From an uncultured Bacteroidia bacterium (GTDB lineage Bacteria > Bacteroidota > Bacteroidia > JANWVE01): a stretch of DNA of 52,706 bases. The notes beneath the pieces are model-generated. The model was not told the DNA's origin. It searched no databases and saw only the letters and a program-made list of their open reading frames with translations. Positions 52,293 to 52,706 of this stretch are shown here, piece after piece; within the stretch, counting starts at the first letter, position 1; each line of letters opens with the position of its first letter. Position numbers and translations under genes: made by a program. The stretch covers positions 1-52,706 of the forward strand of contig CALIZB010000089.1 in assembly GCA_938028625.1 (NCBI GenBank), given 5' to 3'.

Positions 52293-52706
52293 ATGAATAC
52301 AGCAAATACTTATATTCATAAAATAGCTGATATTTTTAAGAATACTTCTGACAGGTATGCCGCCCATAAAGCTATTCAGCCAATTATGGCAGAAATGGTA
52401 CAAAACAGAGAGGTACTATATGATATTATTCGCAAAAACCTTTCTGAGGAGAGTTTTATTCATAAAATACGTCATTATCCTACGCTTTCTATGCACATCT
52501 ATAATGATGAAAATATAGATATGAATGCCCATATTTTTATGCCTTTACCTGACGGAAACACTGATATTACTTTTCAGAGTATACATCATCATGGTAATTT
52601 GTTGTTAACTACTGCCGCCGCATTCGGAGTAGGGTACGAAAGCATTTTATTCAAAAAAGGCTTTATACTGGATAAAAACACACAAATTGTACAGATGGAG
52701 ATAGAA
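52293..52706 (+). CDS. Unrecognised protein, incomplete at the right edge
   Basis: 138 codons visible, open to the end of the window. Starts MNTANTYIHKIADIFKNTSD, 3 nt after the FkbM stop, so it is likely in the same operon. The composition is that of a soluble protein with no signal peptide. A block reads DITFQSIHHHGNLLLTTAAAFG; the three adjacent His and the flanking beta-like strands could be a metal site of a cupin-type fold, but this is a guess. No family is recognised. The C terminus is outside the window. Confidence 0.55.
   Translation, partial: MNTANTYIHKIADIFKNTSDRYAAHKAIQPIMAEMVQNREVLYDIIRKNLSEESFIHKIRHYPTLSMHIYNDENIDMNAHIFMPLPDGNTDITFQSIHHHGNLLLTTAAAFGVGYESILFKKGFILDKNTQIVQMEIE

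Overview
The window is about 35-37% G+C, densely coded, and comes from a member of the Bacteroidota, most likely a Cytophagales- or Chitinophagales-like free-living bacterium. Four things support this. Several genes encode type IX secretion cargo, with both the type A C-terminal sorting domain and the type B (gliding-motility-type) domain. There is a GldF-type ABC permease, and there are families typical of the phylum (DUF4294, the HYC_CC_PP small protein beside a TonB receptor, an OmpA-PD40 protein). The promoters repeatedly match the Bacteroidota -7 element TAnnTTTG, and most genes have no Shine-Dalgarno sequence. I see no phage, plasmid, insertion sequence, CRISPR array, rRNA or tRNA.

Layout. 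1-11.3 kb, mostly minus strand: the start of rpoN (sigma-54, running off the left edge), a DUF4294 secreted protein, an SDR oxidoreductase, uvrA, a TPR sensor histidine kinase, gldF, rluD and lpd. A plus-strand orphan gene and a G+C-rich repeat (8699-8820) interrupt this stretch. 11.5-24.8 kb: a secreted peroxiredoxin-like protein without its cysteines and an OmpA-PD40 protein; a methyltransferase/CapA pair; a membrane-anchored protein plus a large type B T9SS cargo; a frameshifted type A T9SS cargo; a papain-like YiiX-type protein; ftsW; divIC; and a Nif3-like gene. 24.9-36 kb: a polytopic membrane protein, a 1834-residue alpha-2-macroglobulin lipoprotein, an RDD protein, a metallo-beta-lactamase-fold enzyme, and a small secreted protein paired with a CUB/T9SS cargo. 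36.2-43.7 kb is informational: rplT-rpmI-infC (minus), ligA, a Tat-exported metallophosphatase, dnaA overlapping a PAP2-like membrane gene, rpmH and pssA. 43.7-52.7 kb: a decayed secreted peptide gene, a class IV aminotransferase with MscS, an amidohydrolase, a TonB receptor with its HYC_CC_PP partner, a second metallo-beta-lactamase-fold enzyme, a lipoprotein-like protein, an FkbM methyltransferase and an incomplete last gene.

No defence island or new multi-gene system stands out. The strongest unexplained signals concern gene expression. (1) In 14 genes the start codon (ATG, or GTG in two) lies only 4-6 nt after a TAnnTTTG element, which predicts leaderless or almost leaderless mRNAs. (2) infC is an exception: it has a strong Shine-Dalgarno and a forced TTG start. 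(3) infC, rplT and rpmH share a GCAGTCCA-like block just after their -7 elements, suggesting co-regulation of translation genes. Several start sites here are moved to internal ATGs because of these promoters; each entry gives the reason. All functions are inferred from reading the sequence; no database search was run.
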